64,000 nt of DNA, taken from the NCBI GenBank assembly GCA_047639555.1, contig JBLIOE010000001.1:62001-126000 (forward strand), read 5' to 3'. The notes below the pieces were generated by a model. The model worked only from the letters and a program-made list of their open reading frames with translations, did not search any database and was not told the DNA's origin. Below are positions 42,842 through 51,138 of the stretch, piece after piece. The position numbers were made by a program, and so were the translations under genes. Positions within the stretch are counted from its first letter, which is position 1. The number at the start of each line of letters is the position of its first letter. This stretch comes from JAJRXC01 sp047639555 (GTDB lineage: Bacteria > Actinomycetota > Acidimicrobiia > Acidimicrobiales > Aldehydirespiratoraceae).

Positions 42842-43804
42842 GTGACCGTCCGTATGTCTGAGGCAATCCGTTTGGAGCCGGCGTTTGATGATCCCGGAGC
42901 GATCCGGACGCTGATCGAACGAGCCGGACCGTTCGAGCCGCTCGCCAAGACCGCGCAGACCGACGAAGAGCGCGAAGCCTCTGATGCCCCGGCCGTCACG
43001 TTCGTGCCGCCGTGGTTCCGACGGAACCTTGCGACCGAAGGGGTGTCCCATGTCGATGGCGTCGATTTGATACTGCACAACCCGCGCTTCGTCGAGGCCG
43101 CGCGTCAGGTGTTCCCCGGTTCGACGATCGTCGAGCCGACCACGGTCTACGTCAACGTCATGGCGCCCACACCGTTTCCGTTTGTGCCCCATAACGACAT
43201 CCCCGTGTTCCGCGGCGCCGACCGCTGGAACTGCCCGGTGTGGCTGCTGCAGCGGATGCTGCACTCTCGTCTGTTTGAGGACGAGCGGGTCACACTCGCC
43301 ACCGCGGTGACGTGGTTCTACGCTGGCACCGGGGGGTCGTTCTACTACTGGCCGGACGGCCCTGAGGAAGAGGCGCAGGCCGAACATCCGCCCTTCGGGA
43401 ACGTGGCAATTGTGGCCGACAACGAGTCGGTCATCCATGGCGTGGGCACTCTCGGCGATGGGGCACCGCTCGCCAGCCTGAGTTTCGACGCTATGTGCGA
43501 TCACGACGCCGCCTCCGGCGATTGGATGATCCACGATCAGGGCGAGTCCGTCACTCACCCGGCGGCCGATGTGCGCATCACGATCTCATGGAAAGCCGAA
43601 GTGTTCGCCGATGAAGCCGAGCGGGCCGCCACCCGAGGGGCGAGCCGGGACCTGCCGATCGAACACATCGTGTCGACCTTCCGGGCCGACCTCGCCGCCA
43701 ACGGTCGAAGCACCACCGCACCGGGCGATCCACTACATGATCTCGAATGGGCCGCGCGGCTCGAAGAGGCCTATCCGTCGGCCCACGTGAGGATTCCTCG
43801 CTAG
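42842..43804 (+). CDS. Protein with possible 2-oxoglutarate/Fe(II) oxygenase-like fold
   Basis: 320 residues. A central region has VPHNDIPVFRG, then 100 residues later VIHGVG, and then RITISWKAEVF. The order HxD ... H ... R is that of 2-oxoglutarate/Fe(II) dioxygenases, and the intervening strands fit a double-stranded beta helix, but the match is loose and I cannot name a family. The start may be GTG 42842 or ATG 42854. The stop overlaps the stop of the convergent gene in CTAG. Confidence 0.6.
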   Translation: MTVRMSEAIRLEPAFDDPGAIRTLIERAGPFEPLAKTAQTDEEREASDAPAVTFVPPWFRRNLATEGVSHVDGVDLILHNPRFVEAARQVFPGSTIVEPTTVYVNVMAPTPFPFVPHNDIPVFRGADRWNCPVWLLQRMLHSRLFEDERVTLATAVTWFYAGTGGSFYYWPDGPEEEAQAEHPPFGNVAIVADNESVIHGVGTLGDGAPLASLSFDAMCDHDAASGDWMIHDQGESVTHPAADVRITISWKAEVFADEAERAATRGASRDLPIEHIVSTFRADLAANGRSTTAPGDPLHDLEWAARLEEAYPSAHVRIPR

Positions 43805-44523
43805 CCGCGTTCGGCGAGCCGCACGATTGCTTCGTGCTCGATCGCCGCAATCGGTCGACCGTCGACGTCAATCCGAATATCGGTCACGACTCGTTCACCA
43901 GCTCGGGTCGTGAACCGATCCGTGACCCACGACTCGATCACGGCCGTCTCGCCCGGTCGAGCCAGGCCGAGATGGCGCACATCGCTTCGGGTGTGCACCC
44001 ACGGTCCGTCGACCAGTTGTGTGGTGAACACGCGATTGGCCAGCATCGTCCAAACCGCAGGGTGAACAATCTGCTCGCGTTCGTAGATCGCGAGGTCCTC
44101 GCCGGAGTCTCGGGGCTGGTCGATCCAGTTCGGGCTGAGGACCTCGACCAGTGGCTCGAGCTGATCCCCGACGGGATCAGCCACACCATCGTGACCGCGA
44201 AAGACGCGAGCGCGGGCCCGCACCTCGCCAGCATGGAGCGCTTCGACCGTCCACCCGTCGTCTTCCTGCATTGGCACGACGTCGAGCTGCTCATCGGCGA
44301 GCGTCGCCGATTTGAAGGCCACCTGGGCGCGGCCCTGCGAAAGCCAGTCGACGCCCCAGGCCTCCACGATGGGTCGCGTGAGGTAGCCGTAGACCGTCAC
44401 CCCCGCGACAACCGCACCGCCGTAACCAGCGGCGATCCCGCCTTCCACGGTGTGGACAGGATTGTCGGCGTGCACCGGAAGGTTCACAGCAGCGACGGAC
44501 CACGACTCTAGAGGAGATGACAT
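43801..44523 (-). CDS. Double-hotdog (thioesterase/MaoC-like) protein
   Basis: 240 residues that read as two hotdog domains. The first has NPVHTVEGGIAAGYGGAVVAGVTVYGYL, with the buried helix and GG turns of MaoC-like hydratases. The second is a thioesterase-like sheet (WVHTRSDVRHLGLARPGETAVIESWV). Candidate roles are enoyl-CoA hydration or acyl-CoA hydrolysis. It has no obvious partner nearby. Confidence 0.65.
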   Translation of the reverse strand: MSSPLESWSVAAVNLPVHADNPVHTVEGGIAAGYGGAVVAGVTVYGYLTRPIVEAWGVDWLSQGRAQVAFKSATLADEQLDVVPMQEDDGWTVEALHAGEVRARARVFRGHDGVADPVGDQLEPLVEVLSPNWIDQPRDSGEDLAIYEREQIVHPAVWTMLANRVFTTQLVDGPWVHTRSDVRHLGLARPGETAVIESWVTDRFTTRAGERVVTDIRIDVDGRPIAAIEHEAIVRLAERG

Positions 44524-44607
44524 AGCGGGAAACTAGCCGCCCGTGAGGAGGAGAGACCGCGGCAACTGGGTTGTGATCGCGGTGCTGCTGCCGTACATTT
44601 TGTGCTT

Positions 44608-44625
44608 CGCCCGGTTCGCCGGGCG
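44608..44625 (+). other. UUCG-capped hairpin just ahead of tRNA-Asp
   Basis: CGCCCGG, loop TTCG, CCGGGCG: a perfect 7-bp stem with the very stable UUCG tetraloop, ending 4 bases before the tRNA 5' end. It may be part of the tRNA precursor recognised during 5' processing. Confidence 0.5.
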
Positions 44626-44629
44626 AGTT

Positions 44630-44707
44630 GGTCCTGTAGATCAGTTTGGAGTGATCGCCACCCTGTCAAGGTGGAGGCCGCGGGTTCAAATCCCGTCAGG
44701 ACCGCCA
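44630..44707 (+). tRNA. tRNA-Asp (anticodon GTC)
   Basis: A cloverleaf of 78 bases with acceptor arms GGTCCTG/CAGGACC, anticodon loop CTGTCAA giving GTC, T-arm with GGGTTCAAATCCC, and an encoded CCA end. It is followed at 31 bases by tRNA-Phe. Confidence 0.95.
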
Positions 44708-44709
44708 CA

Positions 44710-44731
44710 CGGCCACCCTTTTGGGTGGCCG
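44710..44731 (+). terminator. Hairpin between tRNA-Asp and tRNA-Phe
   Basis: CGGCCACCC, loop TTTT, GGGTGGCCG is a perfect 9-bp stem, followed by only three T bases before a G run. It may be a weak terminator or a processing signal in a two-tRNA transcript. Confidence 0.5.
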
Positions 44732-44738
44732 TTTGTGG

Positions 44739-44814
44739 GGTCGGGTAGCTCAGTCGGCAGAGCGACCGCCTGAAAAGCGGTAGGTCCGGGGATCGACGCC
44801 CCGCCCGACCACCA
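44739..44814 (+). tRNA. tRNA-Phe (anticodon GAA)
   Basis: A 76-base cloverleaf with acceptor arms GGTCGGG/CCCGACC, D-arm GCTCAGTCGGCAGAGC, anticodon loop CTGAAAA giving GAA, and an encoded CCA end. The T-stem CGGGG/CCCCG encloses the loop ATCGACG, so position 54 is A where nearly all elongator tRNAs have T. Confidence 0.92.
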
Positions 44815-44820
44815 CCAGTC

Positions 44821-44852
44821 CGACCCGGCCTAGGCCGGGTCGTTCATGTTTT
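44821..44852. terminator. Terminator after tRNA-Phe, facing the OYE gene
   Basis: CGACCCGGCC, TA, GGCCGGGTCG is a perfect 10-bp stem with a 2-base loop, followed by TTCATGTTTT. It lies between the tRNA and the convergent gene ending at 44867. Confidence 0.85.
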
Positions 44853-44866
44853 CCGCCGCAGTGTTC

Positions 44867-47023
44867 TTAGCCGACGGCGAGGCCGGCGTGGAAGCCGTCG
44901 CTGATGGCACCCTCGATATACCCAATACCGGAGCAATCGCCGATCACCGTGGGTTCGAAGCCGGCGGCCCGGAACTGGTTAGCGACGGTTTCATCCCCGA
45001 TCAGACCGGTGGCGATGATCACAGTGTCGGCCTCGATCGAGGCGAGCTGGCCGTCGTCTTCGTCGCCGAGGGTGTAGCTCACGTTGCCCTCACCAATTTC
45101 GGTGACGTCGGCATTGGCAAAGAGCTGGGCGCCGTGATCACGGAGATCGGTGAGCACTCGCCAGCGCCGAGGGTGGGCCATCTCTTCGGCGAGATGGGCA
45201 CCGGCTTCGAGTACAACGACCCTGCGGTCGCGATCGACAAGAAACTCGGCCAGCTCGATGCCCACGAGCCCGCCACCGATAATCACCACTCGCTTACCGA
45301 CCGGCATGTAGTACTCGGTGAGCTGGGCCAGACGCTCCGGGTCATTGAGTAGTCCGAGCTTGCGGCCGACGGTTGCGGCGACCCGAGCGAAGAACGGCAG
45401 CTTCTTCAGCGCGCCGGCCACATCGCCGGTGCCGGTGAGCATGGCCCGCAGATCGTCGCCGTCGACCACAATGCGTTGCTGCGCCCCGGGGATCGATGAA
45501 CGCGCTCGAGCCGCGCCGGTGGCAATCACGAGTTCGTCGGGGTTGAGGGCCCGAACCGCTTCGATGGTGGCGGGAGTGTTGGTGCGGACGTCGACGCCCA
45601 GCTGATCCATTTGCCGATTGAGCCAGTTCAGCAGGCGAAGGTTGGGTTCGTAGACAAGCGCCGCAAAACGAAGCGAGCCACCCAACCGCGGGGCCGCTTC
45701 AAAGATCGTCACCGAATGACCTCTCGTCGCGGCCACGCGGGCGGCTTCCATACCCGCGGGGCCGCCACCGACCACCACAACCGTTCGGCTAGTGACGGCC
45801 TTCGTTCGCTCCACCTCGCCGAGGGCGACCTCGTTGGCGAGCACCGGATTGACTGCACAACGCACTCGTTCGTCGAAGAACGGTCGAGCCACACACACGT
45901 AGCAATTGATGCACGGACGGATGTCGTCTTCTCGCTGCTCGGCCACCTTGTTGGCCGTCTCCGGATCGGCCAACATCTGGCGGCCCATGGCCACCAGGTC
46001 AGCCTTGCCGTACGCGATCATGTCGTCGCCCGTCTCCGGGCGGATTCGGCCAACGCCGATCACCGGCACGTCGACCTTTGTCTTGAGCCGGCCGGTCATC
46101 GCCGAATGGGTCGCCTCGCGATGCGGAAGGGTGCCCTCCGTAAAGGCCGACGCCGAAGTCATGTCGCCGTAGGCGCTCAGGTTGATCGCGTCGGCGCCCG
46201 CTTCGACGGCTAGCTGGGCAACCACTTCGGTCTCTTCGAACGTGATGCCATTGGGCGTGGCGTATTCAAGCGCATCGAGCCGACACCAGACCGGGAAGTC
46301 GTCTCCGACGCGGCGCTTCGTTTCCCGCAGCACGTCACACAACAAGCGAGCGCGGTTCTCAAGGCAGCCGCCGTATTCGTCGTCGCGAAGGTTCCACTGC
46401 CGCGAGATGAACCCCGAGAGTAGATAGCCGTGAGCGCCATGCACCTCGACGGCATCGAACCCCGCCTTTTTCGCCCGAACGGCGGCCGAGGCGAACAGGT
46501 CGATGACGAAGGCGATGTCGTCGGCGTCCATGGGCTTGAGCTTCGGCGCCCCTCCCCCGTTGGCCTTCGCCATCTTCATCATCTCGTCGACGGTGAGGTC
46601 GTTGATCATCGACATCGAGCCGTGCCACTCAGGGATCGACGGCACCAGCACATCGCGCTGTTCCTTCTGGTCAACACGCGAGACCTTGCCGTGGTGCACG
46701 AGCTGCACGGCAATCTTGGCGCCATGTGATTGCACCCGCGAAGTAAGGGTCTTCAGCGGCTCGATGAAGGAGTCATCGGAGAGGCCAAGCTGATGGATCG
46801 AGTTGGCGCCTCGGGGATACCCCACGGCACACACTTCGGTGATGATGAGGCCAACGCCGCCTCGGGCCCGCTCCTCGTAGTAGCGAACTATGCCCTCGTT
46901 GGCCTTGCCGTCGTGGTCGACAATCTCGACACCCATCGGCGCCATCACCATGCGGTTGCGCACCGTCATCGAGCCGATAGAAATCGGCGACAACAGGTGA
47001 CGATATTCAGGGCTCGGCGGCAT
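44867..47023 (-). CDS. NADH:flavin oxidoreductase with 4Fe-4S cluster and FAD/NAD domain (2,4-dienoyl-CoA reductase type)
   Basis: 718 residues built like DCR/trimethylamine dehydrogenase. An Old Yellow Enzyme TIM barrel binds FMN at 1-365 (VQLVHHG, HGAHGYLL, VGRIRPE). A [4Fe-4S] site follows, with Cys371, Cys374, Cys377 and Cys389 (CINCYVC). Then comes a two-dinucleotide-fold domain with GGGPAG at 419-424 and GGGLVGIELA. Electrons flow from NAD(P)H through FAD, the cluster and FMN to an enone or enoyl-CoA. Starting at ATG 47023 places the barrel at residue 10; the frame upstream is not coding. Confidence 0.9.
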   Translation of the reverse strand: MPPSPEYRHLLSPISIGSMTVRNRMVMAPMGVEIVDHDGKANEGIVRYYEERARGGVGLIITEVCAVGYPRGANSIHQLGLSDDSFIEPLKTLTSRVQSHGAKIAVQLVHHGKVSRVDQKEQRDVLVPSIPEWHGSMSMINDLTVDEMMKMAKANGGGAPKLKPMDADDIAFVIDLFASAAVRAKKAGFDAVEVHGAHGYLLSGFISRQWNLRDDEYGGCLENRARLLCDVLRETKRRVGDDFPVWCRLDALEYATPNGITFEETEVVAQLAVEAGADAINLSAYGDMTSASAFTEGTLPHREATHSAMTGRLKTKVDVPVIGVGRIRPETGDDMIAYGKADLVAMGRQMLADPETANKVAEQREDDIRPCINCYVCVARPFFDERVRCAVNPVLANEVALGEVERTKAVTSRTVVVVGGGPAGMEAARVAATRGHSVTIFEAAPRLGGSLRFAALVYEPNLRLLNWLNRQMDQLGVDVRTNTPATIEAVRALNPDELVIATGAARARSSIPGAQQRIVVDGDDLRAMLTGTGDVAGALKKLPFFARVAATVGRKLGLLNDPERLAQLTEYYMPVGKRVVIIGGGLVGIELAEFLVDRDRRVVVLEAGAHLAEEMAHPRRWRVLTDLRDHGAQLFANADVTEIGEGNVSYTLGDEDDGQLASIEADTVIIATGLIGDETVANQFRAAGFEPTVIGDCSGIGYIEGAISDGFHAGLAVG

Positions 47024-47052
47024 GGCCGTTGACCCTAGATCCAAGCCTCCGC

Positions 47053-47099
47053 TTCTGTGAACCGAAACCGGCGCTCTGCGCCGGTTTCGGTTCACAGAA
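47053..47099. repeat. Perfect 22-bp inverted repeat with 3-base loop
   Basis: Arms 47053-47074 (starting TTCTGTGAACCGAAACC) and 47078-47099 are exact reverse complements around TCT. It sits in the 85-base gap between the malic enzyme stop and the OYE gene start, both on the minus strand. No T run follows on either side, so it is not a textbook terminator. Confidence 0.9.
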
Positions 47100-47108
47100 C
47101 GGAGAGAG

Positions 47109-48512
47109 TTAGGGGCGGATGACGCCGTCGGCGATGGCTTGAGCGGCGACTGCTTCGGCAACGCGAGGAGCCACGGAACGATCGAACACCGACGGGACCA
47201 CATAGTCCTTGTTGAGCTCGTCGTCGCTCACGCACTCAGCGATGGCCTTGGCCGCCACGACCTTCATGTTCTCCGTCACACTGTGGGCGTTGGCGTCGAG
47301 CGCACCACGGAAAATTCCGGGGAAGGCGAGCACGTTGTTGATCTGGTTCGGGAAGTCGGAACGACCGGTGGCCATCACCGCCGCGAGGCCGTCGGCCTCT
47401 TCCGGACGAATTTCTGGATCGGGGTTCGCCATGGCGAAGACGATCGGATCCTTGGCCATCTTGCGGACATCGGAGGCGTCGATCAGATTCGGCGCACTCA
47501 CACCCATGAACACGTCAGCGCCCCGAAGCACCTCTTGGAGGGTGCCGGCCTTGCGGTCGGGGTTCGTGTTGTCGGCGAACCACTGCTTCGCCCCATTGAG
47601 ACGATCACGGCCGCTGTAGACCGCGCCAGTACTGTCGACGCCGACCACTTCGCCGACACCGGCGTCGATCAGGATCTTGCCGCAGGCCACGCCCGCGGCA
47701 CCCATGCCGGAGATGACAACACTGAGATCGCCCATCTTCTTGCCGACCAGCTTGAGCGAATTATTCAGCGCGGCGAGCGCCACCACGGCGGTGCCGTGTT
47801 GGTCGTCGTGGAAGACCGGAATGTCGAGTGCTGCCTTGAGGCGTTCTTCGATCTCGAAGCAGGCGGGCGCCGCGATGTCTTCGAGGTTGATGCCGCCGAA
47901 GGTAGGAGCAAGCCGGATGACCGTCTCGATGATCTCTTCGGTGTCTTGTGTGTCGAGACAGATCGGGAACGCATCGACGCCGGCGAACTCCTTGAACAGG
48001 AGCGCCTTGCCTTCCATCACCGGCATCGCGGCCATTGGGCCGATGTTGCCCAGGCCGAGCACCGCAGTCCCGTCGCTCACGATGGCGACGGTGTTCTTCT
48101 TGATCGTGTATTTGTGGGCGAGCGCCGGGTTGTGGTGAATGCTCATGCATACGCGGGCCACGCCCGGTGTGTACGCCATCGCGAGGTCATCGGCGTCGGC
48201 GACCGAACAGAGTGGCGTCACTTCGATCTTGCCGCCCTCATGAAGCTTGTAGGTGCGGTCCCACCACTCGAGCACGGTGACCCCGTCGAGGGCATCGACT
48301 TCTGCGGCGATGTGCGCAGCGTGTTCTTCTGAGCGGCAGTGCACGTCAATCGCCCGCACAACCGTGGGTCCCTTCGCTTCAAAGCCAGGAATGGCGGCGA
48401 TATTTCCTCCGGCTTCGCCAATCGCAGTGGCGAATCGGCCCATGGTGCCCGGCACATTGTCGAGTGACATCTTGAGCGTGATGGAAAAGGCGGCGGTTGG
48501 AGCGTTCTGCAC
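47109..48512 (-). CDS. NAD(P)-dependent malic enzyme with N-terminal ACT domain
   Basis: Oxidatively decarboxylates malate to pyruvate and CO2, linking the citrate cycle to pyruvate and NADPH or NADH. 467 residues: an ACT-type domain at 1-80 (SLDNVPGTMGRFATAIGEAGGNI), then the malic domain (YTPGVARVC, KNTVAIVSDGTAVLGLGNIG, PVFHDDQHGTAVV) and the NAD-binding domain (VISGMGAAGVACGKILI). The ACT domain suggests allosteric control by a small metabolite. The cofactor preference cannot be read. Confidence 0.93.
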   Translation of the reverse strand: MQNAPTAAFSITLKMSLDNVPGTMGRFATAIGEAGGNIAAIPGFEAKGPTVVRAIDVHCRSEEHAAHIAAEVDALDGVTVLEWWDRTYKLHEGGKIEVTPLCSVADADDLAMAYTPGVARVCMSIHHNPALAHKYTIKKNTVAIVSDGTAVLGLGNIGPMAAMPVMEGKALLFKEFAGVDAFPICLDTQDTEEIIETVIRLAPTFGGINLEDIAAPACFEIEERLKAALDIPVFHDDQHGTAVVALAALNNSLKLVGKKMGDLSVVISGMGAAGVACGKILIDAGVGEVVGVDSTGAVYSGRDRLNGAKQWFADNTNPDRKAGTLQEVLRGADVFMGVSAPNLIDASDVRKMAKDPIVFAMANPDPEIRPEEADGLAAVMATGRSDFPNQINNVLAFPGIFRGALDANAHSVTENMKVVAAKAIAECVSDDELNKDYVVPSVFDRSVAPRVAEAVAAQAIADGVIRP

Positions 48513-48537
48513 CGGACGGACGCTAGCGGGAACGCCC

Positions 48538-49095
48538 TCAGTCGCCGTAGTTAAAACCGAGATCCATCGCGGTCACAAGAGCCTTGAACGGGATGCCGGC
48601 CTCGGCGGCCATTGCCTCCGCGGTGCCGCCACGATCAACGATCGCGATGATCAGAACCGGCTCCGCCCCAAGCTCGCGCACGGCATTGGCCGCTTCCATC
48701 AGCGACGAGCCGCGAGTGACTGTGTCCTCAGTGATGACGACCTTGTCGCCCTCCATCAAGGCGCCGGCGAGTCGACCGGTAACGCCGTGCCCCTTTGCCT
48801 GCTTGCGGATGGAGAACGAACGGAGATCACGACCGCGAGTAGCCGCGACGGCGGCGATGCCGAAGGCCACCGGGTCGGCTCCCATGGTGAGCCCGCCGAT
48901 CGCCGTCGCTTCCGCCGGAATGACTTCGAGGGCCGCATCAGCGACCGCAATAATTCCGTCGGGTCGACATGCGGTTTGTTTCGAATCGATGAACCAACGG
49001 CTCTTGCGACCTGATTTCAGCGTGAAGTCACCCTCTCGAACCGAGTGAGCTTTCAGGTGCGCGAGAAGTGCTTCAGAGGCCATGGCGGCGACCAT
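48538..49095 (-). CDS. pyrE: Orotate phosphoribosyltransferase
   Basis: Joins orotate to PRPP, giving OMP, in pyrimidine synthesis. 185 residues with the PRPP-binding motif VVITEDTVTRGSSLMEA, FSIRKQAKGHG as the flexible catalytic loop, and FTLKSGRKSRWFID at the N-terminus, which binds orotate. The ATG at 49083, four codons in, is also a possible start. purB ends 25 bases upstream on the same strand. Confidence 0.93.
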   Translation of the reverse strand: MVAAMASEALLAHLKAHSVREGDFTLKSGRKSRWFIDSKQTACRPDGIIAVADAALEVIPAEATAIGGLTMGADPVAFGIAAVAATRGRDLRSFSIRKQAKGHGVTGRLAGALMEGDKVVITEDTVTRGSSLMEAANAVRELGAEPVLIIAIVDRGGTAEAMAAEAGIPFKALVTAMDLGFNYGD

Positions 49096-49120
49096 AGCGG
49101 AGCGGCCCTAAACCACTGGG

Positions 49121-50542
49121 TTAAACCCGCACCTCTGACGCGGCGGCCGCGGCTTCGGGATGCAGCGCCACAATCGCGTCGATCCGATTGATGATTCGTC
49201 CCACCTGGGCAATGGCGGTGCCAGTGAATTTCGTGGGGTCAGAGAGAAGCAATTCGATCGCGGCTCGGTCCAGGGGAATTCGCTCATCATCAGCGAGTCG
49301 CGAAACGAGATCAGGCGCGCCGTTCATTTCTCGTCGATCGAGAGCGGCCGACACGGCATGTTCTTTGATCAGCTCGTGCGCTTCTTCGCGCCCGAGGCCC
49401 GCATCGACTGCGGCCGTGAGCACACGGGTGGTGGCAAGGAACGGAAGATCACGGGCAAGTTCCGCGTCGATGACGGCGGGGAAGATACCCAGCTCCTCGA
49501 AGACAACGAGGGCTGTTTGCAGGAGCCCGTCGATGGCAAAGAAGGCGTCCGGCAGCATGATGCGGCGCACGGCGGAGCAACTCACGTCGCCCTCGTTCCA
49601 CTGACGCCCCGCGAGGCTCGCGGCCATCGTGAGATGGCCATCGAGAATCGTGCGCAGCGCACCGACACGCTCGGCGCTGCGAGCGTTCATCTTGTGGGGC
49701 ATAGCCGTGGAGCCGACCTGACCCGGACGGAAGCCCTCTGTTGCGAGCTCTTGGCCGGCCATAAGGCGCAGGGTGGTGGTGGCACTTGCGGGGCCGCAGG
49801 CCGCCTGCACAAGGGCCGACACGACATCAAGATCGAGGGAGCGGGGATACACCTGGCCGACACTGTCGACCACGCGGGCGAAACCGAGGTGTCCGGCTAC
49901 CGCAGCTTCGAGCTGATCGACCTTGTCAGGATCACCCAGAAGGTCCAGCTGATCAAGCCTCGTGCCTACGGGACCCTTGATCCCACGGAGCGGATACCGA
50001 GCCAGAAGGCCCTCGATCCGCTCAAGTCCGATCATCATTTCCTCGGCAACGTCGGCGAACCGTTTTCCGAGCGTGGTGGCCTGGGCCGAGACATTGTGAG
50101 TGCGAGCGACCATGACCCGGTCGATGTGGGTGGCCGCGAGGCCGCCCACCCGGGCCAGCACGGCCACCATGCGATCACGGATCAACTCAAGCGCGGCGCG
50201 GACTTGCAGCTGCTCGACGTTCTCCGTGAGGTCGCGAGACGTCATACCGCGATGGATGTGTTGATGGCCGGCCAGATCGCAGAACTCCTCGATCCGAGCC
50301 TTCACATCGTGGCGGGTGATGGCCTCGCGCTCAGCAATTGAGGCCAAATCGACATTGTCGATGACCGCTTCGTAGGCCTCAACCACACCATCAGGCACGT
50401 CAACACCAAGTTGCTTCTGGGCACGGAGCACCGCAAGCCAGAGGCGCCGCTCCTGCACGATCTTGCGCTCCGGCGACCAGATTTCGTTCATCGCCGCGCT
50501 GGCGTAGCGCTCGGACAACAGATTCGGCATGACATCGCTCAC
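49121..50542 (-). CDS. purB: Adenylosuccinate lyase
   Basis: Releases fumarate from SAICAR and from adenylosuccinate in purine synthesis. 473 residues of the fumarase/aspartase superfamily. The signature loop is GSTAMPHKMNARSAERV with the catalytic Ser region, and HRGMTSRDLTENV and ARTHNVSAQATTLGKR hold the other active-site residues. purA, which makes its substrate, is 0.6 kb away. Divergent from the zinc-finger-like gene at 50628. Confidence 0.95.
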   Translation of the reverse strand: MSDVMPNLLSERYASAAMNEIWSPERKIVQERRLWLAVLRAQKQLGVDVPDGVVEAYEAVIDNVDLASIAEREAITRHDVKARIEEFCDLAGHQHIHRGMTSRDLTENVEQLQVRAALELIRDRMVAVLARVGGLAATHIDRVMVARTHNVSAQATTLGKRFADVAEEMMIGLERIEGLLARYPLRGIKGPVGTRLDQLDLLGDPDKVDQLEAAVAGHLGFARVVDSVGQVYPRSLDLDVVSALVQAACGPASATTTLRLMAGQELATEGFRPGQVGSTAMPHKMNARSAERVGALRTILDGHLTMAASLAGRQWNEGDVSCSAVRRIMLPDAFFAIDGLLQTALVVFEELGIFPAVIDAELARDLPFLATTRVLTAAVDAGLGREEAHELIKEHAVSAALDRREMNGAPDLVSRLADDERIPLDRAAIELLLSDPTKFTGTAIAQVGRIINRIDAIVALHPEAAAAASEVRV

Positions 50543-50627
50543 AAGACGACCCTTTCACTGGCCATTCGACTCATTAAGAAACCCATGTCACGCGCCGACA
50601 ATAAAGGCACGACACGAGGAGAGAAAC

Positions 50628-51116
50628 GTGACGGGACTCACTGGACTTTGCCGAGACCACAGCTTTGAACGCGCCAAAGACATCTGCCGCCGTTGCGGTC
50701 GAGAGCACTGCGAACTCTGCCTTGTGTACCCGTTTGGCCCCAAGAAGGCGCTCTGTAAGAAATGCGCGATGGTGGCCGGCGGTGTTCGAGCCCATGGCTC
50801 ACGTCTCGAAATGCACAAGCGGGAGGTGAAGCACCGCGTCAAAGCGTTCGCCGAACGTGCCACCCGCGAGTCTGGGGCAGGCGAAGCACCCAACCGGTCA
50901 ATGCCTGCCGATCCGGTGCTCAACGATCCGCTCGCGCCGACCGAAGCAGACCTTGAACGGGTTCCGGCAACTATTCCCGACCACGGTGCCAACGTCGCCC
51001 GAGTGCCTTCGGAATCATTCAACGAAAGGTCGCCCGCCCCGCCGCCCCCGCCGCTGGGAAGTGGACCGGCCGACGGTGTGGCTCCTCCCATCGACTGGAG
51101 CCAGCCCTTCGGCTGA
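50628..51116 (+). CDS. Small zinc-binding protein with Pro-rich tail, B-box-like
   Basis: 162 residues. The first 45 hold eight Cys/His in a pattern like a B-box zinc finger (CRDH, CRRCGREHCELC, CKKC). A basic helical region is next, and the last 80 residues are Pro/Ala/Ser-rich and probably unfolded. No membrane helix is visible. The start is GTG 50628 with GAGGAGAG 6 bases ahead. The function is unknown; such fingers in bacteria usually mediate protein contacts. It is convergent with purA. Confidence 0.7.
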   Translation: MTGLTGLCRDHSFERAKDICRRCGREHCELCLVYPFGPKKALCKKCAMVAGGVRAHGSRLEMHKREVKHRVKAFAERATRESGAGEAPNRSMPADPVLNDPLAPTEADLERVPATIPDHGANVARVPSESFNERSPAPPPPPLGSGPADGVAPPIDWSQPFG

Positions 51117-51138
51117 TACCGGTGTGAGCCGAAAAGTC

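Noticed and set aside
44543..44773. Open frame running through the tRNA-Asp and tRNA-Phe genes
   Set aside because: It reads through two clear tRNA genes and a hairpin, so it cannot be a real protein gene.
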